The position numbers and the translations under genes are program-made. A stretch of DNA of 64,000 bases from Celeribacter litoreus. Its GTDB lineage: Bacteria > Pseudomonadota > Alphaproteobacteria > Rhodobacterales > Rhodobacteraceae. Under the pieces are notes generated by a model, which saw only the letters and a program-made list of their open reading frames with translations, was not told where the DNA came from and searched no databases. Where the stretch lies: NCBI RefSeq assembly GCF_020165855.1, contig NZ_JAIUFY010000012.1:16788-80787 (forward strand). The letters are read 5' to 3'. Shown piece after piece: positions 56,679 through 64,000 of this stretch. Each line of letters opens with the position of its first letter. Position 1 is the first letter of the stretch.

Positions 56679-57293
56679 ATGCGCGTTTTGATTGCCGATG
56701 ACCACGACCTGTTGCGCGATACGCTGATCGCCTTTCTGTCCGCCGAGGGCGGGATCGAGCTTGGCAGTGCCGCGAGCCTCGATGAGGCGATTGAACGGGT
56801 GACGCAGGATGCGCCCTATGATCTGGTGCTTCTCGATTACAAAATGCCGGGGATGCAGGGGCTCGAGGGTCTGAAACGCGCCATCGGATTGGGTGACGGG
56901 CAGCGGGTTGCGCTTATCTCCGGCGAAGCGACCAGAGAGATTGCGGAAGAGGCGCTTGCCCTCGGAGCCGCTGGATTCGTGCCGAAAACCCTGCCTGCAA
57001 AATCCCTCGCAAATGCCGTCCGCTTTATGGCGATGGGAGAGCAATATGCGCCCATCGACTTCATGACCGCAACGGACACGGCAGAGACGCACCCCTTGGA
57101 AGACATGCTCACGCCCCGCGAGATGCAGGTGCTCGAAGGTCTGTCTGCGGGCAAGTCGAACAAGGAAATCGCCCGCGATCTCGACCTCACAGAGCCGACG
57201 ATCAAGCTGCATATGAAAACTCTGTTTCGCAAACTTGAGGTCAACAACCGCACGCAGGCAGCGATTGTCGCCCGCGACGCCGGTCTGTTCTAA
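56679..57293 (+). CDS. NarL/FixJ-family response regulator
   Basis: This is a 204-residue protein. The receiver domain (1-120) has the acidic pair Asp7-Asp8 in MRVLIADDHD, phospho-acceptor Asp53 in LVLLDYKMPG and the conserved Lys in FVPKTLP. A LuxR-type HTH (about 140-204) carries LTPREMQVLEGLSAGKSNKE and EPTIKLHMKTLFRKL. The ATG at 56679 has AAAGGA upstream. A palindromic box precedes it and another follows its stop, so autoregulation and control of the neighbouring polysaccharide genes are likely. No kinase is adjacent; the hybrid kinase 2.3 kb away is the natural partner. Confidence 0.94.
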   Translation: MRVLIADDHDLLRDTLIAFLSAEGGIELGSAASLDEAIERVTQDAPYDLVLLDYKMPGMQGLEGLKRAIGLGDGQRVALISGEATREIAEEALALGAAGFVPKTLPAKSLANAVRFMAMGEQYAPIDFMTATDTAETHPLEDMLTPREMQVLEGLSAGKSNKEIARDLDLTEPTIKLHMKTLFRKLEVNNRTQAAIVARDAGLF

Positions 57294-57294
57294 C

Positions 57295-57312
57295 CCTATC
57301 CGAAAGGAGAGG
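57295..57312. promoter_or_regulatory. EPS box d: CCTATCC-GAAA-GGAGAGG
   Basis: 7-4-7 palindrome with one mismatch, starting 2 bp after the response-regulator stop and 90 bp before the chain-length gene. Confidence 0.65.
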
Positions 57313-57401
57313 CGCGGAGGCAAAGGCGTCAGGTGATTGGCCTGACGCGCACGGGGCCGCGCGGCAATCCGTCGATACTATTAGGGCAAAGGAGATTTTC
57401 C

Positions 57402-58886
57402 GTGGCCCTAAATTTTGACATCCCATTTGAGCGCATCATTACGTCCCCCAAGAGGCACCGCGTTCGACGCCTGCAGATCCGCCTCGTGCGACATTGGCCC
57501 TCGTTCGGACGATTGCTGCGCGGCGGGTCTCTACAGGATCTCGGGCGACTGCCGCGGTATCTCTTGCTGTTCCTTGCAGGTCTTGCAGGTATCTGGGCCC
57601 CGATCCTGCTCTATCTGAGTTCGACCCCTCCGAGCTATACCAGCTATATGTCGCTGATCCTGCCGGGATCCGGCGCATCGTCTTCCGTCAATCTGGCCGA
57701 CATTGGCCAAGCGTCTACCCACGCAAACTCGGCCTTCGCCAACAATTCGGTCAGCCCCACAGAAACCTACAAGCGCCTGCTCGCGGCTGATCGGATTGTG
57801 ATGGAGGCGGCTCGGCATCTGGACCTCGACCGCCACGCTTTTGGCAGACCACAAGTGCAACTCGTCGACCAAACGGCCTTCATTCACGTCAATCTCTCTG
57901 GACCTAGCCCTGAGGCCGCGCGTGACCGCACCCGCGCGCTTTTGGCGGCGTTCATGGCCGAAATCGACCGGCTGCGTCTCGATGAACAGGACACCCGTCA
58001 AACGGGCGGATTAGATGCGATTCACGACTATCGCGCGTCTGTTTCCCGCACCCGCGAAGACATCGCGGCTCTGCGCGAAAGTTCGGGACTTCATTCTTCC
58101 GAGCAATATCAGAGGTATCTGAAAGAGGCGGAGGCGCTCGAAGCCCGAGTATCGACCTTGCGTGCCGATCATGCCCGCACCGAAAGCACAGTGCGTGAAC
58201 TTGAAGGGCGTCTTGGCGTCGATTCCCGCACCGCCGCGCATATCCTCAAACTCAATAGCGATGAAATTTATGTCGCGTTGCTGCAGGCCACCGCAACGGC
58301 AACCTCCGATCTTGCCACGGCGCAAGCCAGCTACGGCCCGAGCCACCCGATCGTTCAAACCGCGAAATCCGCGCGCAGTCTTGCGGAGGAACGACTACAG
58401 GCGCGGGCTCAGGATCTCATCGGTGCAGACGTTCCCATGGAGCAATCCGTCGACGGCGGGCGCGGCGTGCTTTTGTCCGAGTTAGTGCGCAAGGAGACAG
58501 AGGAGAAAGGCCTCGCAACCGAATTGCGAGCACTTGAGGCGCAGCTGAGCACCGAGCGTGCGCGGCTGGCCAATCTCGCCCCGCATGCCGCGCGGCTCGA
58601 AGACCTCCAACGGGATTTCGACGTGGCCGAAGCCGTGTTTGCCTCAGCCATCGCACGTACCCAGTCACAACGCACAGATATTTACGCCTCCTACCCGCTC
58701 GTGCAGGTGCTCGAAGACCCGACCCTGCCCGATGCACCATCTTCTCCGAGCAAAAAGCTCTCTATCGCTGCTGGGATCGCGGGAAGTTTCCTGTTGATGG
58801 TGGCCCTCGTCATGGGCTGGGTTCGCAATGCCGTCATCACCATCCTGGTCCGAAGAGGCGACGATGACACCGCAAACGCTACCTGA
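57402..58886 (+). CDS. Polysaccharide co-polymerase / chain-length determinant (GumC-like, no kinase)
   Basis: This is a 494-residue Wzz/GumC-type protein. TM1 is at about 65-86, a large periplasmic coiled-coil region spans about 100-440 (heptad-rich, for example LEARVSTLRADHARTESTVR), and TM2 is near 455-480. No C-terminal tyrosine kinase domain with Walker motifs follows. It starts with GTG at 57402, preceded by AAAGGAG at 8 nt; a TTG or ATG upstream would include non-family residues. It overlaps the Wzy-like gene by 23 bp. Confidence 0.88.
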   Translation: MALNFDIPFERIITSPKRHRVRRLQIRLVRHWPSFGRLLRGGSLQDLGRLPRYLLLFLAGLAGIWAPILLYLSSTPPSYTSYMSLILPGSGASSSVNLADIGQASTHANSAFANNSVSPTETYKRLLAADRIVMEAARHLDLDRHAFGRPQVQLVDQTAFIHVNLSGPSPEAARDRTRALLAAFMAEIDRLRLDEQDTRQTGGLDAIHDYRASVSRTREDIAALRESSGLHSSEQYQRYLKEAEALEARVSTLRADHARTESTVRELEGRLGVDSRTAAHILKLNSDEIYVALLQATATATSDLATAQASYGPSHPIVQTAKSARSLAEERLQARAQDLIGADVPMEQSVDGGRGVLLSELVRKETEEKGLATELRALEAQLSTERARLANLAPHAARLEDLQRDFDVAEAVFASAIARTQSQRTDIYASYPLVQVLEDPTLPDAPSSPSKKLSIAAGIAGSFLLMVALVMGWVRNAVITILVRRGDDDTANAT

Positions 58887-60123
58887 ACGGATCGTCTGGT
58901 CCACCCTCGTCTGGACATGGCCGCTCTATGCGGTTGGTGCCCTCTATGTGGTAGGGCCTGTGCTCGCATGGAGCCTCGCGGGGCTGGCATGCCTCTCGCT
59001 CTATCTCGGCCCCGCCATCCGCGAGGACCTGCGCGCGACGGGCGCGCCGCCGCCGGTCGTGATCGTCTGGGGCGTTGCCATGATTGTGATGCTCGTCGCG
59101 CTCTGGATGGGGCACCTCAATTGGCAGATGGGGCTGAAACAGACAATTAAATCGAGCATCGGTTGGGCGAAAGGTTGGGCTTTAATGGCGCTGTTTCCGC
59201 TCGCGGGGGCGGTGCTGCCCCTGCGGCGAGAGATACTCATTCGCGCGCAATGCAAGCTGGGCCTCTGGACCGTCTGCATCACGCCTGTGCTCCTTGTTGC
59301 GCCATATATCGGCTTGCCGGAACGTATTTGGACCTCTCCGCTCAAGGCCGTTGGCGGGCCGGGGCCGGAGTATTTCTCTGTTTATTTCTTCACATTCGAC
59401 CCCGCCTCATGGACCCCGCGCTGGCAGTTCTTCGCCCCGTGGTCGCCGTTCGCCGCACTGCTCGGCGTCTGCACGGTTCTCTTCGCCTTGGAGGAGAAAC
59501 ACAGAGGGTGGCGCGCCGCGGGTTTTGCCGCAGGCGTGATCATGATCCTCGCGTCGAAATCGCGTATGGGGCTCGTTGGGCTTGTCGCGTGCACCATCGG
59601 TCCGCGCATGATGCCACTGGTCTTGCGGAGCTGGGCATGGGCGGGCTTGGCGGCGTTGGTCGCTTCACTCGCTGTGACAGGACAATGGCTCGCTCGCACC
59701 CTCGGGAACGGTGTAGCAGCGTTCAAGGGCGCCCGCGCCGACAGTACGCGGGTGCGCGCCACGCTCCAACGCATCGCCTATGAGAGATGGCAGGAAGAGG
59801 CCGTCTGGTTCGGACATGGCCGCGTGGCGCCGGGAGCGCATATCGTCGAATACATGCCCATCGGCTCTCACCACACTTGGTTCGGCTTGCTCTTCGTCAA
59901 AGGCCTCGTCGGCTTTTTTGCCTTTCTCGTGCCGCTCCTCTGGCAAATCGCCCTCGCTATGCAAGACGCCGCCCGCGGCCCACGTGGGCGTTTGCCGTTG
60001 GGGCTAAGCATGGTGATTGTGCTCCTGACTTTTGGTGAAAACATCGAGATCGAAGCCTATCTGCTCTGGCCGGCGCTTTTGATGCTCGGCATTCACGCCC
60101 GAGAGTTGAAAACCGCGCAGTAG
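58864..60123 (+). CDS. O-antigen ligase/Wzy polymerase-family membrane protein
   Basis: This is a 419-residue protein with about ten to twelve helices. A periplasmic loop near residues 305-350 (ERWQEEAVWFGHGRVAPGAH, then MPIGSHHTWFGLLFVKG) has the G-HG...HNTW-like pattern of the O-antigen ligase/polymerase family, with HHTW here. The KSRMGLVGL helix is typical too. In this locus it is most simply the Wzy polymerase of the repeat unit. It is coupled to the chain-length gene by a 23-bp overlap. Confidence 0.85.
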   Translation: MTPQTLPERIVWSTLVWTWPLYAVGALYVVGPVLAWSLAGLACLSLYLGPAIREDLRATGAPPPVVIVWGVAMIVMLVALWMGHLNWQMGLKQTIKSSIGWAKGWALMALFPLAGAVLPLRREILIRAQCKLGLWTVCITPVLLVAPYIGLPERIWTSPLKAVGGPGPEYFSVYFFTFDPASWTPRWQFFAPWSPFAALLGVCTVLFALEEKHRGWRAAGFAAGVIMILASKSRMGLVGLVACTIGPRMMPLVLRSWAWAGLAALVASLAVTGQWLARTLGNGVAAFKGARADSTRVRATLQRIAYERWQEEAVWFGHGRVAPGAHIVEYMPIGSHHTWFGLLFVKGLVGFFAFLVPLLWQIALAMQDAARGPRGRLPLGLSMVIVLLTFGENIEIEAYLLWPALLMLGIHARELKTAQ

Positions 60124-60235
60124 GGAACCCAAAGGCGGATTTTACCAACACTTCCATGCGCCAGCAACAACAGAGCTGCGGCCCAATCGAGGACCGATGC
60201 GAATGGGATATTTCTATCAGAAAGAAAGGGGTGGG

Positions 60236-60325
60236 TGGCGGAGACGAAGGGATTCGAACCCTCGAGACAGTTTCCCGCCTACTCCCTTAGCAGGGGAGCG
60301 CCTTCGACCACTCGGCCACGTCTCC
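60236..60325 (-). tRNA. tRNA-Ser (anticodon GCT)
   Basis: Read on the minus strand: acceptor stem GGAGACG / CGTCTCC with encoded CCA, and an anticodon loop with CTGCTAA (anticodon GCT, reads AGC/AGT). A long variable arm typical of serine tRNA (GGAGTAGGCGGGAAACTGTC region) and the T loop GGTTCGAATCC are also visible. It is about 110 bp after the polymerase gene. No tRNA-end repeat or integrase is visible nearby. Confidence 0.96.
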
Positions 60326-60460
60326 GTCGACCCGTGTAATGGCGGTGACGCGGGGAAACAAGGTGAAAATCCATTGCGCGATAAAAATTATCAACGAGGC
60401 GATCGGAATGGAAAAGCCGCCAAAACGAGTCGTTTTAAGAGAACGTCGCGGTTCTTTGGG

Positions 60461-61592
60461 TTATCCGGCGATCGTCATAAGGAGGCCCTGATTGGTCAAG
60501 ATTGGATCGTGCATGAACCCCCACAGAAGGCAACTGATGAGCCATAGGGTTTTTTCTCGTCTGGAGATTGCGTGTGTCTCAGAGAGTTGCCCACGCACGC
60601 CGAGCCCAAGCAGGAGCGTAGCAGTGATTGTGACTTGCACTGCGAACCAGCGCCCCCAGTCGAGCCCGACGGGGTAAAGCAGCACGATTGGCGTCGCGGC
60701 GACCAACAGGAGCCAACCTGTCTTTCTACGGGCCGATGTCTGTGTTTGAAGGAGGCGTAAGATTGGAGCGATAGCGACGAGCCATGCGCCAGGCAACAGC
60801 CAAGCCGTCCAACTGCGCTCGAGCGCGGAGAGAACTGTCTCGGGCCCGTTTTCCGGGTTAGACAGCCATGCGATCGCACCGCTGCAAAGAGGGGTTCCGG
60901 AGAGACCTTTTTCCATGAGTGCGGCGCAAATCGGGCTCGCATCCGCGAGGCTCGAGTACTTGAGTGCGTAGACAGCTTCCGCGGCGCCTGCGACCAGCAC
61001 CACGGCAATCATACTTTTCGCAACGGGATGGCTCAGGCTCGTTGGCTGGAAGAGCCAAAGAGCAATGATCCACGCTGGAATCATCAGGATGTTGATTTCT
61101 TGCGCGATCCCCCCAAGCAGCATGAGTGCGCCAGAGATTATGATGCGCTGAAGCGAGCCGCCGGGGAGGGCGAGCCAGATCAGGATCGCAAGACCGATCA
61201 TTTCCTTTCTCAGGCTTGAGATCGGGTCGATGGACCAAAGGATTGCGAATATCCCAGGGGTGAAGATCACTAGGACAAGGGTGCTATCCCGTTGGAGATA
61301 GATGAGACGGGCGAAACCGCCGAAGATCGTCAAAAGGAGCACTGCCTGCAGCCCGATGACAAGAGAGAGGAGAGAGCGTGAATGTGTCCGCGAACCAAAG
61401 GAGGATTTCTCCGAACGCGCCTCGCCGGATCGGGCCAGCGGCGAGAGAGATGAGCCAATCTTCCTGTAGCCATTCATGCCCGCCGATTTGCCAAGATTCG
61501 ATCAGGAAGCGAATTTGTTGGAGCGCCCCGGCGAACAATATCCCGAAGGCGCTCAGTTTCCAGACGTCGTAAGGCTTGGTTCCGGCTGCCAT
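60461..61592 (-). pseudogene. Polytopic membrane protein, frameshifted in a CT tract
   Basis: Two overlapping frames belong to one gene. The first (ATG 61592) gives KLSAFGILFAGALQQIRFLI, the segment ISLAAGPIRRGAFGEILLWF and ADTFTLS. The second frame continues LLSLVIGLQAVLLLTIFGGF to the stop at 60461. The switch falls at the CT/GA-rich run 61362-61376; adding one CT unit or removing one base restores about 377 codons with roughly nine helices. The RKEMIG and AQEINILMIPAW elements recall unassigned Rhodobacteraceae membrane proteins of polysaccharide loci. It may be a decayed gene, a phase-variable gene in the off state, or a sequencing error. Confidence 0.72.
61362..61376. repeat. Interrupted CT/GA dinucleotide tract at frameshift
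   Basis: AGAGAGAGGAGAGAG on the plus strand. One-base or one-unit change here switches between the two frames of the overlapping membrane-protein gene. Confidence 0.75.
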
Positions 61593-61819
61593 CGTATTTT
61601 CAAAACGGTGCGGGGTGAAAGAGCGAGTGCAGGGACCCTAGGATGAGGGGCTGGTGAAAACAACTCACATATATAGATGAAGCTTTTGAGAGGTGAGGCT
61701 TAAACGCCGCAGCAGCGTCGCAATCTCGCGTCTGTCTCGAACGCGAGGTTGCCTGCCTCTTTCTCTGGTCGGCAAGGTGGCGGCAAACGTCACTAAGCCC
61801 GTCGTTCGCTGAACCGAAG

Positions 61820-63743
61820 ATGGTGACGTGCGTCAGAGAAGAAAGCAGTCAAAAATTGGATGCGATGTACAAAGACAGGCCGTTCCTGTTCGCCTTATTG
61901 GCGCTCCTCGTTTTCTGGTCGCTCCTCGCTATCCTCGCACCGTCCTCAGTCTATACCGTAGATGAGATGGTTCTTTATGCGGGATTTTCCGCTATGGATC
62001 AGGACGGTAGCCTCTTTATCGAGAACGGGTATAAAGAGTTCGGGAGTGAGGCGCTTCAAAACTGGTTTATGACCGGTGGCCCTTCTGGCCTCTCGCAGCA
62101 GTACCCGAGTGGTTACACGTATCTTGGCTATCCGTTTTGGGCGCTTGCGGGGATACGGGGGCTTTTCATCCTGAACGCCATTGCGGCCGTTGGGGTGGTT
62201 GCTCTGACATATGCACTCGCCTCTGTGTTTGCGGAGAGAGCCATTGCGCGATGGGCTGCTGGTCTGTTGGTCTTCGGAAGTTTCCTCACGGATTACGCTG
62301 GCGGCATCTGGCCACATAGCCTGGCCGTCTTTTTTACCATGGTCGCGATATATGCGGCCGTGCGTGCTGAAGGGGCAGGGCAGATCATTTGCGATTTGGG
62401 CGCTGGGCGGGGGGCTCGCCTTTGGTATCGCGTTAAACATCCGCGTTGATGTCATCTTCGTTCTGCCCGGCCTCGCGGTGTGGATCATCTGCTTTGCCAA
62501 GCGACCCTACCAGTTGATCGGACTCGCGCTCTTGGGAATGCTGCCGGGCGTTCTGCTGAGTTCTGGTTTGAACTGGTACAAGTTCGGTACAATGCTCCCC
62601 TTCAGCTACGGGCGCGAAGACACCGCAGGTCGCGGCGACTCGGCGAGTACCTATGTTATGCTTGTCCTCAACTTCCTTGTCCTCTTTGCAGTCCTGATCT
62701 TGATACGGCATTGGAAGTCTGCACGGCGACCTTTCGCAATCGGTGCCGCCGTGTGCGCTGTCGGGGCGGCTCTCTTCTATGAACCAATGACCCAGTTCGT
62801 TGGGCATGTTCTGCACGGCATCTATGTTTTGGGGTTCGATCTAAGAGCGCTTGATGGAATCGGAGAGGCCATCGGCACCATGGATCATGGTGGGGGAGTG
62901 GTCACTTATTACGGGGTGCACAAGAAGGCATTGGTGCAGAGCATGCCGTGGCTGTTTCTAATCCCGTTCGCTTTCGTCTATGGCCGGCGGGACTATAAAG
63001 GTGTCGCCTTGGTGACATCTATTTGTCTGATCTATGCGCTTCCCTTCGCAATGCAGGAGTGGCACGGCGGCAAATCGAACTCCTTGCGTTACTTCCTCGT
63101 ACTCCTACCTTTCGTGTCTTTCCTTGCTGCATTCGGAGTCCGCACACTTATCGAGCGCGAGCGCGAGCGAGAGCAGATGACAGGATGGTTGGGAGCGGCT
63201 CTCGCGGCGTTCCTCGCCTTTTACATCGCCGATAGCTACGCCGCAGAACGAACTCGTTTCCTGCTACAGTACATCTGGCCGAACTGGCTCTTCGGTTTTG
63301 GACTGATATCGGCATTGCTGTTTCTGGCCTCGCGACATGAGACGCTTAAGAAGCTCACTCTGCTCTTTGTAACCTTCGCGGCAGCGCTGTCTGCATACTC
63401 GACCTTTCGGATCGACATGGCGCAGACGGCCGTGACACGACTTTGGTTTGAACAGCTCGCGGAACATTTCGACGGCTTACCAGCGAAGACCCTTCTGTAC
63501 AGCGAGAACGCGACCGGTGGTTATGAACTGTTTCGACGCGCCGATGTTCTGGTTGCCCGCCCCGGTCGTGGGCAGGAGATCGACTGGGCTCTCATAGATG
63601 AGGCCCTCGCGGCGGGATATTGGCTCGCGACAGATTCCTGGGAAATCTTCAACTATGTCGCGAGCACCTATCCGAGCGCAGAGCGTCTTTCTCTCTTTGA
63701 TGAGAAATCGGGACTCGGTGGTGTAGCGTTCCGACTCTCCTGA
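61820..63743 (+). pseudogene. GT-C-like integral membrane protein, frameshifted at GGGCA repeat
   Basis: The first frame (ATG 61820, or ATG 61865 nearer the first helix) encodes a helix, then VYTVDEMVLYAGFSAMDQDG with an Asp-Glu pair as in the first loop of GT-C glycosyltransferases. It then passes through more helices up to AAVRAEGAG and stops at 62449. The second frame takes over at RSFAIWALGGGLAFGIALN and reads to 63743 with about eight more helices and a soluble C-terminal domain. The junction is the tandem GGGCA-GGGCA at about 62382-62391; a third copy, or loss of one base, restores about 640 codons. Activity and substrate are unknown. Confidence 0.72.
62382..62391 (+). repeat. Tandem GGGCA pentamer at frameshift
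   Basis: Two adjacent GGGCA units mark the point where the reading frame changes. Three units would keep the gene in frame. Confidence 0.6.
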
Positions 63744-64000
63744 AGGAATCTAAAACACCCTGATTCAGGTCCGGACAAACGACTCCTGACGAATTCTTCG
63801 TGGATTCTCGCGGGATATAGGGCCGATTCACAGGCTTCCTGTTTCTGCGGAGCGGCGAAGGCAAGTTTTTCGATGTCGGCGCGATGATTTAAATCTAATA
63901 TAATCAGCATGTTACGTGTTATTTTATTGATTTTTGTTATTTTCTTTTAAAAAGCGCTTGCGGGTCTTGGGCACTCGCCTTAGAACCCCCTTCACCGGCG
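63744..64000. other. AT-rich intergenic tail of the window
   Basis: No convincing gene is seen in the last 257 bp. The part from about 63880 to 63955 is very AT-rich (runs of T and TTTTATTGATTTTTG) and may hold a promoter for a gene beyond the window. CCTGATTCAGG near 63759 is a short palindrome without a T-run. Confidence 0.4.

Noticed and set aside
60236..60325. tRNA-Ser as an integration site of a mobile island
   Set aside because: No integrase and no repeat of the tRNA 3' end was found in the window, and the flanking genes look like ordinary surface-polymer genes.
60197..60547. 116-codon plus-strand frame next to the EPS locus
   Set aside because: It runs through the tRNA-Ser gene and overlaps the end of the membrane-protein gene on the other strand.
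61288..61305. Fifth EPS box (CTATCCCGTTGGAGATAG)
   Set aside because: It lies inside a coding region, and the arms do not keep the CCTATCC-N4-GGATAGG half-sites and spacing.
61284..61592. Separate 102-codon membrane gene
   Set aside because: Its sense sequence continues in the next frame at a CT tract, so it is the 5' part of the gene ending at 60461, not an independent gene.
1..64000. CRISPR arrays, insertion sequences or prophage
   Set aside because: No regularly spaced repeats, transposase, integrase or phage structural genes were seen in any frame.

Overview
The window looks like chromosome of a marine Roseobacter-type alphaproteobacterium (Rhodobacterales, Rhodobacteraceae). The reasons are alphaproteobacterial gene orders (irr / fabA-fabB-fabI; miaB, phoH-ybeY-corC-lnt, metK; aroA-cmk-rpsA-ihfB), high GC content with frequent GTG/TTG starts, and a SAM/SAH riboswitch in front of metK, a class reported from Rhodobacterales. 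Genus assignment is not possible by eye. No rRNA, CRISPR array, insertion sequence, integrase or phage gene was seen.

Region 1 (1-3.9 kb, minus strand): a partial MFS pump, three overlapping alpha/beta hydrolases (one PcaD-like) and a membrane protein that looks like a site-2 protease with lost zinc ligands. Region 2 (4.1-11.6 kb): a Cys-rich membrane-anchored protein, the unsaturated fatty acid operon fabA-fabB-fabI facing irr, tag, a flavin reductase-like protein, a YkgJ-like protein, a SlyD-like isomerase and a possible glycosyltransferase. Region 3 (11.8-26.9 kb, plus strand): housekeeping genes miaB, phoH, ybeY, corC, lnt, riboswitch-metK, queF, trmB, aroA, cmk, a BLUF photoreceptor, rpsA, ihfB, lapA and trpF. 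Region 4 (26.9-46.2 kb): trpB, two small secreted proteins with a membrane-bound LuxR-type regulator, pth, gdpD, rplY, an lldD-like gene, a ZIP transporter, carboxynorspermidine synthase and decarboxylase, an AT-richer gene broken by a 16-bp tandem duplication, trpA, ychF, an aldehyde dehydrogenase and the 5-oxoprolinase genes pxpA / pxpB-pxpC.

Region 5 (46.2-60.1 kb) is the most interesting. It is a nearly complete Wzx/Wzy-type exopolysaccharide locus: GT4, two GT2, flippase, outer-membrane export lipoprotein, a fused GT26 plus priming sugar transferase, a chain-length protein without kinase, and a Wzy-like polymerase. Embedded in it are a translationally coupled pair, a small periplasmic pterin-binding-like (SUOX-fold, PruR-like) protein and a hybrid histidine kinase with REC and Hpt domains, plus a separate NarL-type response regulator. 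A palindrome of fixed geometry, CCTATCC-N4-GGATAGG, occurs four times, once in each intergenic promoter region of the locus, mostly 87-101 bp ahead of a start codon. This suggests a self-contained regulon: periplasmic ligand, coupled sensor kinase, phosphorelay, response regulator, shared operator, polysaccharide genes.

Region 6 (60.2-64 kb): tRNA-Ser(GCT), then two large membrane-protein genes, both frameshifted at short tandem repeats (a CT/GA tract and a GGGCA pentamer). They are either decayed or phase-variable surface-polysaccharide genes; consensus errors cannot be excluded without reads.
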